DNA of 57,500 nucleotides from the NCBI GenBank assembly GCA_028277405.1, contig JANQGH010000052.1, positions 1 through 57,500 on the forward strand, read 5' to 3'. The notes below the pieces were generated by a model, which had not been told where the DNA came from, did not search any database, and saw only the letters and a program-made list of their open reading frames with translations. A program made the position numbers and the translations under genes. Positions 1 to 8,211 of this stretch are shown one piece after another. How positions within the stretch are numbered: position 1 is the stretch's first letter; every line of letters begins with the position of its first letter. The DNA comes from Alphaproteobacteria bacterium (GTDB lineage Bacteria; Pseudomonadota; Alphaproteobacteria; DSM-16000; Inquilinaceae).

Positions 1-2
1 TC

Positions 3-65
3 CTCGAAACCAAGCACATCTACAGCGAGACGGATTGGCTTGCCGCCGATGGTTCAACAACTTGA
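3..65 (+). CDS. C-terminal fragment of an upstream gene (partial, unknown)
   Basis: An open frame enters from the left edge and stops at TGA 63-65. The 20 visible residues (LETKHIYSETDWLAADGSTT) have protein-like composition, whereas the other two forward frames give less plausible sequence before their stops. Too little is present to assign a family. It is followed by about 200 bases of non-coding DNA before the TRAP operon, so it is probably a separate transcription unit. Confidence 0.45.
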   Translation, partial: LETKHIYSETDWLAADGSTT

Positions 66-95
66 AAGCCACTAGTCTGAAAATCTTTGGTTTGT

Positions 96-153
96 CATAA
101 GGTTAAGAGCGAAACGCGTTTTGGTTTGCCGGCGGCTATAGCAAAACCTTATG
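96..153. promoter_or_regulatory. Nested inverted repeats upstream of the TRAP operon
   Basis: A perfect 9-bp inverted repeat, CATAAGGTT (96-104) and AACCTTATG (145-153), encloses a 10-bp perfect palindrome AAACGCGTTT (112-121). A further CGGCGGC/GCCGCCG pair lies at 130-136 and 153-159. The position, about 110-170 bases before the dctP start, suits an operator or leader structure. The central-CG palindrome resembles LacI-type operators only in general form. No regulator gene is visible in the window, so the role is inferred. Confidence 0.35.
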
Positions 154-264
154 CCGCCGCTCTTGGATTTGAATGGGATTGCGGGGCAATTCCGACGAGG
201 TTGATCAAGAGCGTCAGAACGGGGCGGCGAACGCCCACTGAGTCGATGATCGGGAGGACCAAAC

Positions 265-1278
265 ATGGAAAACGTAGTGGTTAGAAAGGGTCTTTTGAGC
301 GGCGTCGCGGTTGCCTGCGCCTTGGGCGCGGCGCCTGTGGTGGCGCAGACGGAGTTGAGCCTGGGGCATTTCATGCCGCCACGTCACACGATGCATGGCG
401 GCGTGTTCGAGCCGTGGGCGCAACAGGTCGAGGAGATCACCGACGGCGAGGTCACGGTCCGGATTTTCCCGGCGGGTGAGTTGGGGGCCGGCCCAGCGCA
501 GCAGTACAACCGTGCCGTCGACGGCATCGCCGACATTACCTTTGGCCTGCAGGGCTACACCTCGTCGACCTTCCCGCGCACGCTGATGACCGAGCTGCCG
601 GGCCTCTTTGACGACGCGTTCGACGCTACCGACGCGGTCTGGGACAATTACGATCTGATCGCGCCGGACTATGAGCGCGTGCACGTCTACGGCGTCTGGT
701 TCAATTCGCCGGCGGTGATCGCCACGACAGAGACACCGGTCACCTCGCTGGAGGATTTGGACGGCCTGACCATTCGGGCACCCTCCGCCCTTGGCGCCCA
801 AGTGCTCGAGGCCTGGGGCGCGTCGGCCGTGACCATGCCGGTGTCGGAGCTTTACAACGCGCTGCAGACCGGCGTGATCGACGGCGTCATGATCGGGCCG
901 GACGGCATCCGCTCGTTCCGCCTGAACGAGGTCGTCTCGCACGTCACAACCGGCCTTCCGACCGGCCTGACCAGCTTCTTCCTGGTCGGCAATCGGAATA
1001 CCTGGGACGGCCTGTCGCCCGAGCAACAGGCCGAGATCGAGGAAATCTCCGGCCGCGCGCTCAGCATGGCGGGGACCCAAGCCTATGACGGCGCCCGCGA
1101 GGCCGCGTATGCCTTGTTCGCCGAGGACGACTCCACCGATGTGATCGAATTGAGCGCGGAGGAAAGCGCCCGCTGGCTGGAGGCCCTGGCCCCGGTTTAC
1201 GAGCAGGCGGTGGCCGAACGCGAGGCGGACGGCGTCAACGCGCAGGAAATCCTCGACGCCTATCGCGAGGCTTCCTAG
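265..1278 (+). CDS. dctP: TRAP transporter substrate-binding protein, DctP family
   Basis: Periplasmic solute receptor of a tripartite ATP-independent periplasmic (TRAP) transporter. It captures an organic acid or similar anion and hands it to the DctQM membrane pair. The 337-residue length is usual for the family. A Sec signal peptide covers about residues 1-27 (hydrophobic core GVAVACALGAAPVVA, then cleavage). The family's carboxylate-binding arginine is seen in IRAPS at about residue 171, followed by the typical SELYNALQTGVIDG segment near residues 194-207. The ATG at 265 directly precedes the signal peptide. It is first in a run with dctQ, dctM and an iron-type dehydrogenase. Substrate cannot be read from sequence; the dehydrogenase suggests a hydroxy-acid or alcohol-derived compound. 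Confidence 0.93.
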   Translation: MENVVVRKGLLSGVAVACALGAAPVVAQTELSLGHFMPPRHTMHGGVFEPWAQQVEEITDGEVTVRIFPAGELGAGPAQQYNRAVDGIADITFGLQGYTSSTFPRTLMTELPGLFDDAFDATDAVWDNYDLIAPDYERVHVYGVWFNSPAVIATTETPVTSLEDLDGLTIRAPSALGAQVLEAWGASAVTMPVSELYNALQTGVIDGVMIGPDGIRSFRLNEVVSHVTTGLPTGLTSFFLVGNRNTWDGLSPEQQAEIEEISGRALSMAGTQAYDGAREAAYALFAEDDSTDVIELSAEESARWLEALAPVYEQAVAEREADGVNAQEILDAYREAS

Positions 1279-1305
1279 CCGAGCCCGTCCGAAAGGTCCG
1301 CGTCG

Positions 1306-1851
1306 ATGCTGGATGAAGAGGCCTCGGCGCCCCCCGGTCCGGGGGCGCGGCTGATCGCTCGGGTCGACGCGGTGCTTTCCCTGCTGGCCTTGCTGGCGGG
1401 CGTCGTGCTTGTCGGCGTGGCCGTGGTCATCGTCGCCAACGTGATCATGCGCTACGTCTTCAACGACCCGATCTTCGGCGCCTTCGACGTGATCCAGATG
1501 GCCATGGTCTTGGCGATCTTCGCCGCCATGGCCTTCGCCTGCCGAACCGGCGCGCATGTCTCCGTCGATGTCTTGTCCAATGTCTTCGGACTGGGTTTTT
1601 GGCGCGTGGCGGATGGCATCGTGCGCGTGCTGACCGGTGCGATGTTTGGCCTCTTGGCCTGGCGCGCGGCGATTTCGGCCATGACGGCGGCGCGCTGGGA
1701 CGAGACGACCAACCTGCTGCACATCCCCCACGCGCCGTTCTGGTGGGCGATCGCGGTGGGCGGCGCGCTGTCGGCCCTGATCTATCTGATCGAAGGCGTG
1801 CTGGTCTGGGCAGGTCTGCGCCGGCCCGGCGACGTCGAACACGTCGGCTGA
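1306..1851 (+). CDS. dctQ: TRAP transporter small permease, DctQ family
   Basis: Small four-helix membrane subunit of the TRAP transporter that pairs with DctM. The 181-residue protein has hydrophobic segments at about residues 22-48, 62-80, 100-122 and 143-165. The family motif is visible in the first helix and just after it: NVIMRYVFNDPIFGAFDV. It begins 27 bases after the dctP stop and is followed 27 bases later by dctM, so the three subunits are evidently co-transcribed. An AAGG-type ribosome-binding site lies just before the ATG. The C-terminus (LRRPGDVEHVG) is short and polar. Confidence 0.9.
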   Translation: MLDEEASAPPGPGARLIARVDAVLSLLALLAGVVLVGVAVVIVANVIMRYVFNDPIFGAFDVIQMAMVLAIFAAMAFACRTGAHVSVDVLSNVFGLGFWRVADGIVRVLTGAMFGLLAWRAAISAMTAARWDETTNLLHIPHAPFWWAIAVGGALSALIYLIEGVLVWAGLRRPGDVEHVG

Positions 1852-1878
1852 GCAAGCGGGCGACGGGGGGCAGCGCGG

Positions 1879-3183
1879 ATGTCGCCGGAACTGATCGGCA
1901 TATTGGGCATCGTCGCCCTGTTCGTGCTGCTGGCGTTGCGCATGCCGGTGGCGGTCGCCTTGATGATCGTCGGCACGGGCGGCATTGCGCTCTTGAGCAA
2001 CAGCCGGGCGGCCCTGGCCACCTTGGGCAGCGAGACCTTCGTCATCGCGACCAAGATCGAACTGACCATCATCCCGCTGTTCGTCCTGATGGGCAATCTG
2101 GCAAGCCAGTCGGGACTTAGCCGGAACCTTTACGACGCTGCCTATGCCTGGGTCGGGCATTGGCGCGGCGGCCTGGCCTCCGCGACGGTGGTCGGCTGTT
2201 CAGGCTTCGCGGCGCTCAGCGGCTCGTCCGTGGCCTCGGCGATCACCATGGGCCGCGTCGCGCTGCCGGAGATGAAGCGCTACGAGTATGACAACCGTCT
2301 GGCCACCGGCTCCGTCGCCGCCGGCGGCACGTTGGGCATCCTGATCCCGCCCTCTACCGGCTTTGTCATCTACGCGATCCTGACCGAGGAATCGATCGGC
2401 CGGCTTTTCATGGCCGGTATCCTGCCCGGCCTGCTGCTGACCGGCCTGTTCATCGTCACCATCACCCTGTTGACGATGTGGCGGCCGTCATACGGACCGG
2501 CGGGGCCGCAAACCCAGTTCGGCGAAAAGCTGGTCGCGCTGGCCAAGGCCGGGCCGTTGCTCGCGATTATCGCGATCACCATCGGCGGCATCTATGGCGG
2601 CGTCTTTTCGCCGATGGAGGCGGCAGGCGTCGGCGCGCTGCTGACCCTGGCCGTGGCCCTCTATCGGCGGTCGCTGACCTGGGGCAGCTTCGGCAAGATC
2701 CTGCTTCAGACCGTGCGCATTTCGGCGATGAGCTACCTGATCCTGATCGGCGCCCACGTCTTCAGCCCGTTTCTGGCGCGCACCGACATTCCGGGCCTGT
2801 TGACCGAGGCGCTGATCGGCCTCGGCCTCGGCAGCTATGGCACGCTGATCATCATCCTGGTCGCCTTCATCATCCTGGGCACGTTCCTGGAAGGCTTCGC
2901 CATGCTGGTGCTGACCTTGCCGATCGTGTTCCCGCTGATCCTGGCGCTGGGCTTCGACCCGATCTGGTTCGGCGTCATCATGGTCATCGTGCTGGAGATG
3001 GGGCTGATCACGCCCCCGGTCGGCGTCAATGTCTTCGTTGTCAAATCGATCGCGCCCGGGGTGCCCATGGGGCGGATATTCGCCGGCATCGCGCCGTTCT
3101 GGTTCGCCATGCTGGCCTGTCTGATCATCCTGTTGATCGCGCCGCAGATCGTCCTGCTGCTGCCCGATACCATGTTCGGCTGA
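1879..3183 (+). CDS. dctM: TRAP transporter large permease, DctM family
   Basis: Large ion-coupled membrane subunit that moves substrate inward using the sodium or proton gradient. The 434-residue length and about 12 hydrophobic segments match the DctM family. Typical features are the N-terminal SPELIGILGIVALFVLLALRMPVA region, the FVLMGNLASQSG loop (about residues 67-78), GCSGFAALSGSSVAS (about residues 105-119) and the conserved LITPPVGVNVFV near residue 375. Its TGA at 3181-3183 overlaps the ATG of the next gene (TGATG), indicating translational coupling. With dctP and dctQ all three TRAP components are present and look intact. Confidence 0.95.
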   Translation: MSPELIGILGIVALFVLLALRMPVAVALMIVGTGGIALLSNSRAALATLGSETFVIATKIELTIIPLFVLMGNLASQSGLSRNLYDAAYAWVGHWRGGLASATVVGCSGFAALSGSSVASAITMGRVALPEMKRYEYDNRLATGSVAAGGTLGILIPPSTGFVIYAILTEESIGRLFMAGILPGLLLTGLFIVTITLLTMWRPSYGPAGPQTQFGEKLVALAKAGPLLAIIAITIGGIYGGVFSPMEAAGVGALLTLAVALYRRSLTWGSFGKILLQTVRISAMSYLILIGAHVFSPFLARTDIPGLLTEALIGLGLGSYGTLIIILVAFIILGTFLEGFAMLVLTLPIVFPLILALGFDPIWFGVIMVIVLEMGLITPPVGVNVFVVKSIAPGVPMGRIFAGIAPFWFAMLACLIILLIAPQIVLLLPDTMFG

Positions 3184-4298
3184 TGGCGCTGATCACCTAT
3201 GTCAGCCGGGTTCAGTTCGAGGCCGGCGCCATCGCCCTGTTGCCCGACGAGCTGGCGTTGCTTGGCGTCAAGAATCCACTGTTGATCAGCGATCCAGGCG
3301 TTGCTGCAGCCGGCCTGGTTGATCGAGCGCAGGAGGCCTTGGCGCAGGCGGCCCCGGTCTATGGCGATACGCCTAGCAACCCGACCGAGGCGGCGGCGTT
3401 GGATGCGCTCTCAGTCTATCGCGCGCATGACTGCGACGGGGTGGTCGCGGTCGGTGGCGGCTCGTCGATCGATCTCGCCAAGGCCGTGGCCCTGCTGGCG
3501 ACCCATCCGGGCGAGCTTGCGGACTACACCATGGCCGGCGGCGGATCGGACCGGATTGGCCGGATCGCGCCGGTGATCGCTGTGCCGACGACGGCGGGGA
3601 CGGGGGCCGAGGTGGGCCGGGCCGCCTCGCTGACCCTGATCGACGGCGGCAAGGCCGCCTGCGTCAACCCACGCCTGATCCCGCGCGTCGCCATCTGCGA
3701 CCCGGACCTGACGCTCAGCCTGCCGCCCCGGCAGACGGCGTCGACCGGCATGGACGCGCTGAGCCATGGCATCGAGGCCTTCTGCTCGCCGAGGATCAAC
3801 CCGCCGGCCGATGCCATTGCGCTCGATTGCGTGGCCCGCGCCGCGACCTGGTTGCCTCGCGCGGTTGCCGACGGCGACGACCGGGAAGCGCGCTGGCAGA
3901 TGGCCATGGCCGCGGTCGAAGGCGGCATGGTGTTTCAAAAGGGCTTAGGCGCCGTCCATGCCGCCTCCCATCCTCTGGGGGCGCTGGGGCACCATCACGG
4001 AGAATTGAATGCGATCCTGCTGCCGCCCGTGCTGCGCCGCAATCAGGCACTTGCTTCCGATAAGTTCGCGCGCCTGAAGGAAGTCATCGGCATTGGCGAC
4101 GACGACGATCTGGCCGACTGGGCCGAAGGATTGGTGCAAAGCCTTGATTTGCCTACGCGTTTGGCCGAACTCGGTATCACGGAAAGCGACGTGGACGCGG
4201 CCGCAGAGCAGGCGGTCGGTGAGCATCTCAACCAGACCAATCCGCGCCCGCTGAACGCCTCCGAGTACCGCGACATCCTGCACAAGGCCCTGATCTAG
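3183..4298 (+). CDS. Iron-containing (group III) alcohol dehydrogenase
   Basis: Cytoplasmic NAD(P)-dependent dehydrogenase of the Fe-ADH family, 371 residues, near the usual 380. The cofactor loop GGGSSID is at about residues 92-98 and PTTAGTGAEVG follows near 136. Metal ligands are visible in the GMDALSHGIEAF helix, the HAASHPLGA segment and the GHHHGELNA segment. The start overlaps the dctM stop as TGATG. A longer open frame in the same phase reaches back to 2478, but this lies inside dctM and is not the real start. Placement as fourth gene of a TRAP operon suggests it oxidises or reduces the imported compound; the exact substrate (for example a hydroxy acid, or maleylacetate as in relatives) is unknown. 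Confidence 0.88.
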   Translation: MALITYVSRVQFEAGAIALLPDELALLGVKNPLLISDPGVAAAGLVDRAQEALAQAAPVYGDTPSNPTEAAALDALSVYRAHDCDGVVAVGGGSSIDLAKAVALLATHPGELADYTMAGGGSDRIGRIAPVIAVPTTAGTGAEVGRAASLTLIDGGKAACVNPRLIPRVAICDPDLTLSLPPRQTASTGMDALSHGIEAFCSPRINPPADAIALDCVARAATWLPRAVADGDDREARWQMAMAAVEGGMVFQKGLGAVHAASHPLGALGHHHGELNAILLPPVLRRNQALASDKFARLKEVIGIGDDDDLADWAEGLVQSLDLPTRLAELGITESDVDAAAEQAVGEHLNQTNPRPLNASEYRDILHKALI

Positions 4299-4309
4299 GG
4301 CCGCTTTTT
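4286..4309 (+). terminator. Intrinsic terminator overlapping the dehydrogenase stop
   Basis: GGCCCT (4286-4291), a five-base loop and AGGGCC (4297-4302) form a short GC-rich hairpin followed by GC and TTTTT (4305-4309). The stop codon TAG (4296-4298) sits in the loop and right arm, so the end of the gene is part of the terminator. It closes the TRAP operon and separates it from the next gene. Confidence 0.65.
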
Positions 4310-4372
4310 CCCGTACTGAGCTTCAAAGGGTCGCGGGTCGCGCCCTTATCTGGCCGCCTTTATGACGGTACG

Positions 4373-5191
4373 ATGACAGGGATGGGCGAGGCTTGGCGAA
4401 TCGCGCTCAGTGGGAAATCAGACATGCGACTGGTCACGGGATTCCGTCTGCAATCGACTTGGCCCCAACCTCTGCAGTTGCGGCTGAACACGGCAATGAT
4501 CCTGGCCTCGGCCGGTATCGTGTTGGCCGTCGTTGCGATGTTGCTCGACAAGCTGGCCGGCACGACCCTGATCGCGCCGTCGGCGTTGATCCTGTTTGGC
4601 GGTATCGCGGTCGTGCTTTGGACGGCCATTGCACGCCATCACCCCTATCCGGTGTTCGGAGCGCCGAACGCCATCACGCTCTCGCGCACGGTCATCGTCT
4701 GTGCGATGGCGGGTGTCTTGGCGGCCGGCCTCGTCGCGCAATGGGCCTGGGCCATGGTCGTCGTGGTGTCCGTGGCACTGATCCTTGACGGGTTTGACGG
4801 CTGGGCGGCGCGCCGGTCGGGCATCCAGTCGCGCTTTGGCGCCCGCTTCGACATGGAAATCGATGCGCTGTGCCTGCTTGTGCTCTCTGCCATGGTGGCT
4901 GATTTGGGCAAGGTTGGCGGCTTGGTCCTGTTGATTGGTTTGGCGCGTTATCTGTTCATTGCGGCCGGCTGGCTATGGCCGGTTCTCGCGCGCCCGTTGC
5001 CGGACGACCGGCGACGCAAGACCATCTGCGTTGTGCAGGGTGTCGTGCTGACGGTTTGCTTGGCGCCGATCATCCCGCCGCTGCTGGCGATTCCAGCCGC
5101 AATCGTCGCGCTGGCCCTGCTGCTTTACTCCTTCGCTGTCGATACCATTTGGTTGATTGATAACCGACATGCGGAAGAGGTGAGCCGGTGA
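4373..5191 (+). CDS. CDP-alcohol phosphatidyltransferase family membrane protein
   Basis: Integral membrane enzyme of the family that joins a CDP-activated lipid or alcohol to a second alcohol, as in phospholipid head-group synthesis. The complete family signature D-x2-D-G-x2-A-R-x8-G-x3-D-x3-D is present at about residues 141-168, starting at DGFDGWAARR. About six hydrophobic helices surround it. The donor and acceptor are not predictable. The start is uncertain: ATG 4373 has a weak ribosome-binding site, while ATG 4424 follows GGGAA at good spacing, giving a protein 17 residues shorter. It is coupled to the YceI gene through a TGATG overlap and heads the plus-strand half of the unusual locus described in the findings. 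Confidence 0.85.
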   Translation: MTGMGEAWRIALSGKSDMRLVTGFRLQSTWPQPLQLRLNTAMILASAGIVLAVVAMLLDKLAGTTLIAPSALILFGGIAVVLWTAIARHHPYPVFGAPNAITLSRTVIVCAMAGVLAAGLVAQWAWAMVVVVSVALILDGFDGWAARRSGIQSRFGARFDMEIDALCLLVLSAMVADLGKVGGLVLLIGLARYLFIAAGWLWPVLARPLPDDRRRKTICVVQGVVLTVCLAPIIPPLLAIPAAIVALALLLYSFAVDTIWLIDNRHAEEVSR

Positions 5192-5796
5192 TGCGCAAAT
5201 GGAGTCCTTGGTTTCTGGCCCTGTCCCTGGTGACCGGACTGTCGGTCTCCGCAGCGCAAGCCGAACCGCGGGAATACCGGATCGATCCGGACCATTTCAG
5301 CATCGCCTTTGCCGTCGACCATATCGGCTTCGGCGACGTGATCGGACTGTTTCTTTCGGGCCAGGGCAGCTTTGTTTATGCCGAGGAGGCGCGCCGCCTG
5401 ATCAGCGCCCAGGCCACCATCGACGCCGACAGCGTGTTTACAAATCACGACGCGCGGGACCGCCATCTGCGCAGCGGCGATTTCCTGAACGCCAGTGCCA
5501 GCCCGGCGATCAGCTTTGTGGCCCGCACCGCTACGCCGATCGACGCCAACAGGGGACGGGTGACGGGAGACCTGACCATTCGCGGCGTCACCCAGCCGGT
5601 GACGTTGAATGTCGAGCTGGTCGGCGCCGGACCCTATCCGTTTCCGACCACCGGGCCGGAACCGAACTACGTCCTTGGCGTGACGATGACCACGACCATT
5701 CAGCGCAGCGATTTCGGCATGACCTATGCCGTCGATAATGGCTGGGTCGGCGACGAGGTCGACATCACCATCGCGTTCGAGGCGATCCGCCAATAG
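5191..5796 (+). CDS. YceI family periplasmic protein
   Basis: Secreted lipocalin-like barrel protein of the YceI family, whose known members bind long polyisoprenoid or similar lipophilic ligands. A Sec signal peptide (WFLALSLVTGLSVSAAQA) is followed by the family opening YRIDPDHFSIAFAVDHIGFG. Further typical elements are NHDARDRHLRSGDFLNAS and GDLTIRGVTQPVTLNVEL. The length is about 201 residues. A GTG at 5188 is also in frame, but ATG 5191 overlaps the previous stop and has AGAGGTGA about 8 bases upstream, so I chose it. Association with a phosphatidyltransferase hints at a lipid ligand or product; this is inference. Confidence 0.9.
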   Translation: MRKWSPWFLALSLVTGLSVSAAQAEPREYRIDPDHFSIAFAVDHIGFGDVIGLFLSGQGSFVYAEEARRLISAQATIDADSVFTNHDARDRHLRSGDFLNASASPAISFVARTATPIDANRGRVTGDLTIRGVTQPVTLNVELVGAGPYPFPTTGPEPNYVLGVTMTTTIQRSDFGMTYAVDNGWVGDEVDITIAFEAIRQ

Positions 5797-5807
5797 GGGA
5801 AGTGCCC

Positions 5808-6590
5808 GTGGCCATGGCGAAGGACGACGGCTTTCAGGCTGGCTGGCAAAGCCGCCTCGGGCTGGCGCGGTCGATCGCCATGTATCGGCTGATACCGGGC
5901 CGCGCGCGGCGGATTGCGAAGCTTTACGGCCCCATCGTGCGGCCGGGCGACCTCTGCTTTGACATCGGCGCCCATATCGGAAACCGCAGCCGGGCGCTCG
6001 CCAGGCTCGGCGCCCAGGTTATCGCGGTCGAGCCACAGCCCTTGTTTGCGGCTTATCTGCGGCGCATGACGGCGCAATTCGACACGATCACCTTGTTGGA
6101 CGTTGCCGTCGGCGAAGCCAGCGGCAAAACGGTCCTGAACATCAGCCGGCGCACCCCCACCGTAAGCACGACCAACGCGACCTGGATGGACGCGGTGGGC
6201 ACCAGCGCAGGCTTCGCCAAGGTCTCGTGGGACGATCGGCTGACCGTCGAGCAAACGACGCTCGACGCGCTGATTGACCGGTACGGCGTTCCGCGCTTGT
6301 GCAAGATCGATGTCGAGGGCGGCGAGGCGGCGGTTCTGGCCGGCCTGAGCCAGCCGATCGACCATGTCTCGTTCGAATACATCCCCGCTGCGATCGATGT
6401 GGCCTTGCAATGCATCGATCGGCTGGCGGCGCTCGGCGATTATCGCTATCGGGCCACGATCGGCGAAAGCGTGAAGCCGGTTGCCCGCGATGATTGGACA
6501 CCCGACGAGGCGCGTGCATGGCTGGTCGGCCGGCCGAGCCAGGCGCGGTTCGGCGACCTTCATGCCACGCTGGTCACCGATGACGTCTGA
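5808..6590 (+). CDS. FkbM family S-adenosylmethionine methyltransferase
   Basis: Class I methyltransferase of the FkbM type, which usually O-methylates sugars or polyketides. The SAM-binding motif I is CFDIGAHIGNRSRAL near residue 45, and the acidic motif IAVEPQP follows. The family-typical KIDVEGGEAAVLAG is near residue 165, and FEYIPAAID follows it. Starts at GTG 5802, GTG 5808 and ATG 5814 are all in frame; TAGGGGA (5793-5799) is best spaced for 5808. The gene begins about 11 bases after yceI, and its end overlaps the start of the RibD-type gene by 11 bases, so it is part of the same transcript. Acceptor unknown; a glycosylated product of the neighbouring GT4 enzyme is possible. Confidence 0.85.
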   Translation: MAMAKDDGFQAGWQSRLGLARSIAMYRLIPGRARRIAKLYGPIVRPGDLCFDIGAHIGNRSRALARLGAQVIAVEPQPLFAAYLRRMTAQFDTITLLDVAVGEASGKTVLNISRRTPTVSTTNATWMDAVGTSAGFAKVSWDDRLTVEQTTLDALIDRYGVPRLCKIDVEGGEAAVLAGLSQPIDHVSFEYIPAAIDVALQCIDRLAALGDYRYRATIGESVKPVARDDWTPDEARAWLVGRPSQARFGDLHATLVTDDV

Positions 6591-7320
6591 CGCCGTTTGG
6601 AGCGGGTTGTTGGCCCAGGCCGCCAAGCGCCGGTCGGGCCAGTCCGTGCCCGACGCGGGCGAGATGCACGACCTGAATGGGCTCTACGCCGCGTTTGCCG
6701 CCAAGCCCATGATCATTGGCCATCTCGGCCAGAGCATCGACGGCCATATCGCAACGACCACCGGCGACAGCTACTACGTCACCGGGCCGGAAAACCTCGA
6801 CCATCTGCATCGCATGCGGGCGCTGGCCGACGCCGTCATCGTCGGGGTGGGCACAGTCATGAAGGACGATCCGAAGCTGACGGTCCGCAGGGTGGATGGT
6901 CCTAATCCGGTTCGCGTTGTGCTCGATCCGGAGGGGGGGGCGCGCAAGTCGGCCACCATCTTCCGTGATGACGCGGCGGAGACCGTCTGGTTGACCCGAG
7001 AGACCATACCGTCGGGCGAAGAGCCAATCGATTTCGTGCACGCGGCCGTCGCCCATCTTCGCCAGCGTGGCCTCGGCGGCCTGTTTGTCGAAGGGGGCGG
7101 GAGGACCGTCAGCCTGTTCCTGGCGGCCGGGTTGCTTGACCGGCTGCAGATTACCGTGGCGCCCGTAATCGTTGGCGGCGGTGTGCCCGGTCTATCCTGG
7201 CCCGCCGTGCCTCGGATGGCTGATGCCCTGCGGCCGCCCTGCCGCACCGTCGCCATGGGCCAGGACGTGCTGTTCGAGTTCGACCTTGCGGGTGCGCCGA
7301 ACGAGAAAGGCGCCGGGTAG
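6580..7320 (+). CDS. RibD C-terminal-type pyrimidine/pterin reductase
   Basis: Stand-alone reductase of the RibD_C/dihydrofolate-reductase fold, 246 residues, without a deaminase domain. Characteristic pieces are the opening strand MIIGHLGQSIDGHIA, ADAVIVGVGTVMKDDPKLTVR (NADPH-site region), PVRVVLDPEG, the GGLFVEGGGRTV nucleotide loop and APVIVGGG near the end. Relatives reduce the ribosyl group of a riboflavin precursor or reduce pterin-like compounds. The longest open frame starts at 6481 inside FkbM, but the residues before MTSDAVWSG look like shadow sequence, so I place the start at ATG 6580. The last 129 bases overlap the convergent flippase-like gene. Next to a pterin-synthase homologue, a pteridine substrate is a plausible inference. 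Confidence 0.85.
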   Translation: MTSDAVWSGLLAQAAKRRSGQSVPDAGEMHDLNGLYAAFAAKPMIIGHLGQSIDGHIATTTGDSYYVTGPENLDHLHRMRALADAVIVGVGTVMKDDPKLTVRRVDGPNPVRVVLDPEGGARKSATIFRDDAAETVWLTRETIPSGEEPIDFVHAAVAHLRQRGLGGLFVEGGGRTVSLFLAAGLLDRLQITVAPVIVGGGVPGLSWPAVPRMADALRPPCRTVAMGQDVLFEFDLAGAPNEKGAG

Positions 7321-8211
7321 GCTGCCGACCAGCACGACGACGCCGTAAAGGGTAGCAACCGCAACCCCGTCGGCCGCCGACATGCCGGCCAGCGGCCATA
7401 AGGCGGCGGCGGCCATTTCCCGAAGCCCCCAGCCGGCGATCGATACCGGCAGCAGCATGGCCATCAGCACGGCAGGGACGACGGTCAGGATCACGACGAG
7501 TGGCAGGTCGATCCCGAGCGCCTGTCCGGCACACCAATAGGTCAGCAGATATGTGCCGACGATCAGCACCGAGACGCCAATCTGTGTCGGCAGGACGCGC
7601 CGGTTGAACAGGGCCGCGCGCGCATCGGCCACGAAGCGGCTGACGGCGGTATCGCCGCCGCTGCGGCGTAGGCGACGGACGACCTGGCCAACGGCCAGCA
7701 CCAGAGCGCTGCCGCCGATCAAGAGACCGATTGCGGTTGCCATCCAGCTCGGCGGCGCGATGCCGAGAAGCGACGGCCACAGCGCCAGGCCGATCGCCAT
7801 GACGGCTAAAAGCACGATCTGGCCGGCCGCGCGCTCGAACAGGACCGCGCGTGCGATCCGGCCCCAGGGCACGATCTCGGCCGGCGTACGGCGCACATGC
7901 CGCCATGCCCGCAACACGTCGCCCGTGACGCCCCCGGGCACGACCTGGTTGACGAAGGTGGAGACATAGTACTCGGCAACCGCCTCGGTCCTGCCGAGAT
8001 GGGCGCCGAGCCTGGCTGCCGTGAACCGCCAGCGCCAGGCGGACAAAAGGATTTGCGGCACGGATAGCGCGACCGCGATCGCCAGCCACGTGCCGTCGAC
8101 ATTTGCGAACCGCACCAGGATCTCGTTGCCGCCGACCACGACCCAGGCAACACCCAAGAGCACTGCGCTGATCGCCAGCCGGACCGCCATCGATGGGCTG
8201 AAACCGTTCAT
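7192..8211 (-). CDS. Flippase-like / lysylphosphatidylglycerol-synthase TM-domain protein (YbhN type)
   Basis: Polytopic inner-membrane protein of 339 residues with about eight hydrophobic helices. Family hallmarks are YYVSTFVNQVVPGGVTGDV (about residues 81-99), REMAAAALWPLAG and LYGVVVLVGSLPGAFLVRR near the end. The group is annotated as flippase-like or as the membrane half of MprF, but lacks a synthase domain. The start ATG overlaps the methyltransferase stop as ATGA, so it is the last gene of the minus-strand run. The stop TAG is at 7192-7194, well inside the opposite gene; the last approximately 35 residues are polar and differ from the membrane core. In this locus it might move a lipid-linked product across the membrane. 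Confidence 0.85.
   Translation of the reverse strand: MNGFSPSMAVRLAISAVLLGVAWVVVGGNEILVRFANVDGTWLAIAVALSVPQILLSAWRWRFTAARLGAHLGRTEAVAEYYVSTFVNQVVPGGVTGDVLRAWRHVRRTPAEIVPWGRIARAVLFERAAGQIVLLAVMAIGLALWPSLLGIAPPSWMATAIGLLIGGSALVLAVGQVVRRLRRSGGDTAVSRFVADARAALFNRRVLPTQIGVSVLIVGTYLLTYWCAGQALGIDLPLVVILTVVPAVLMAMLLPVSIAGWGLREMAAAALWPLAGMSAADGVAVATLYGVVVLVGSLPGAFLVRRTRKVELEQHVLAHGDGAAGRPQGISHPRHGGPG

Noticed and set aside
214..2160. Long open frame on the minus strand opposite dctP and dctQ
   Set aside because: It is antisense to clear TRAP genes, has biased Arg/His/Gln/Asp composition and no domain; it arises from high GC in third positions.
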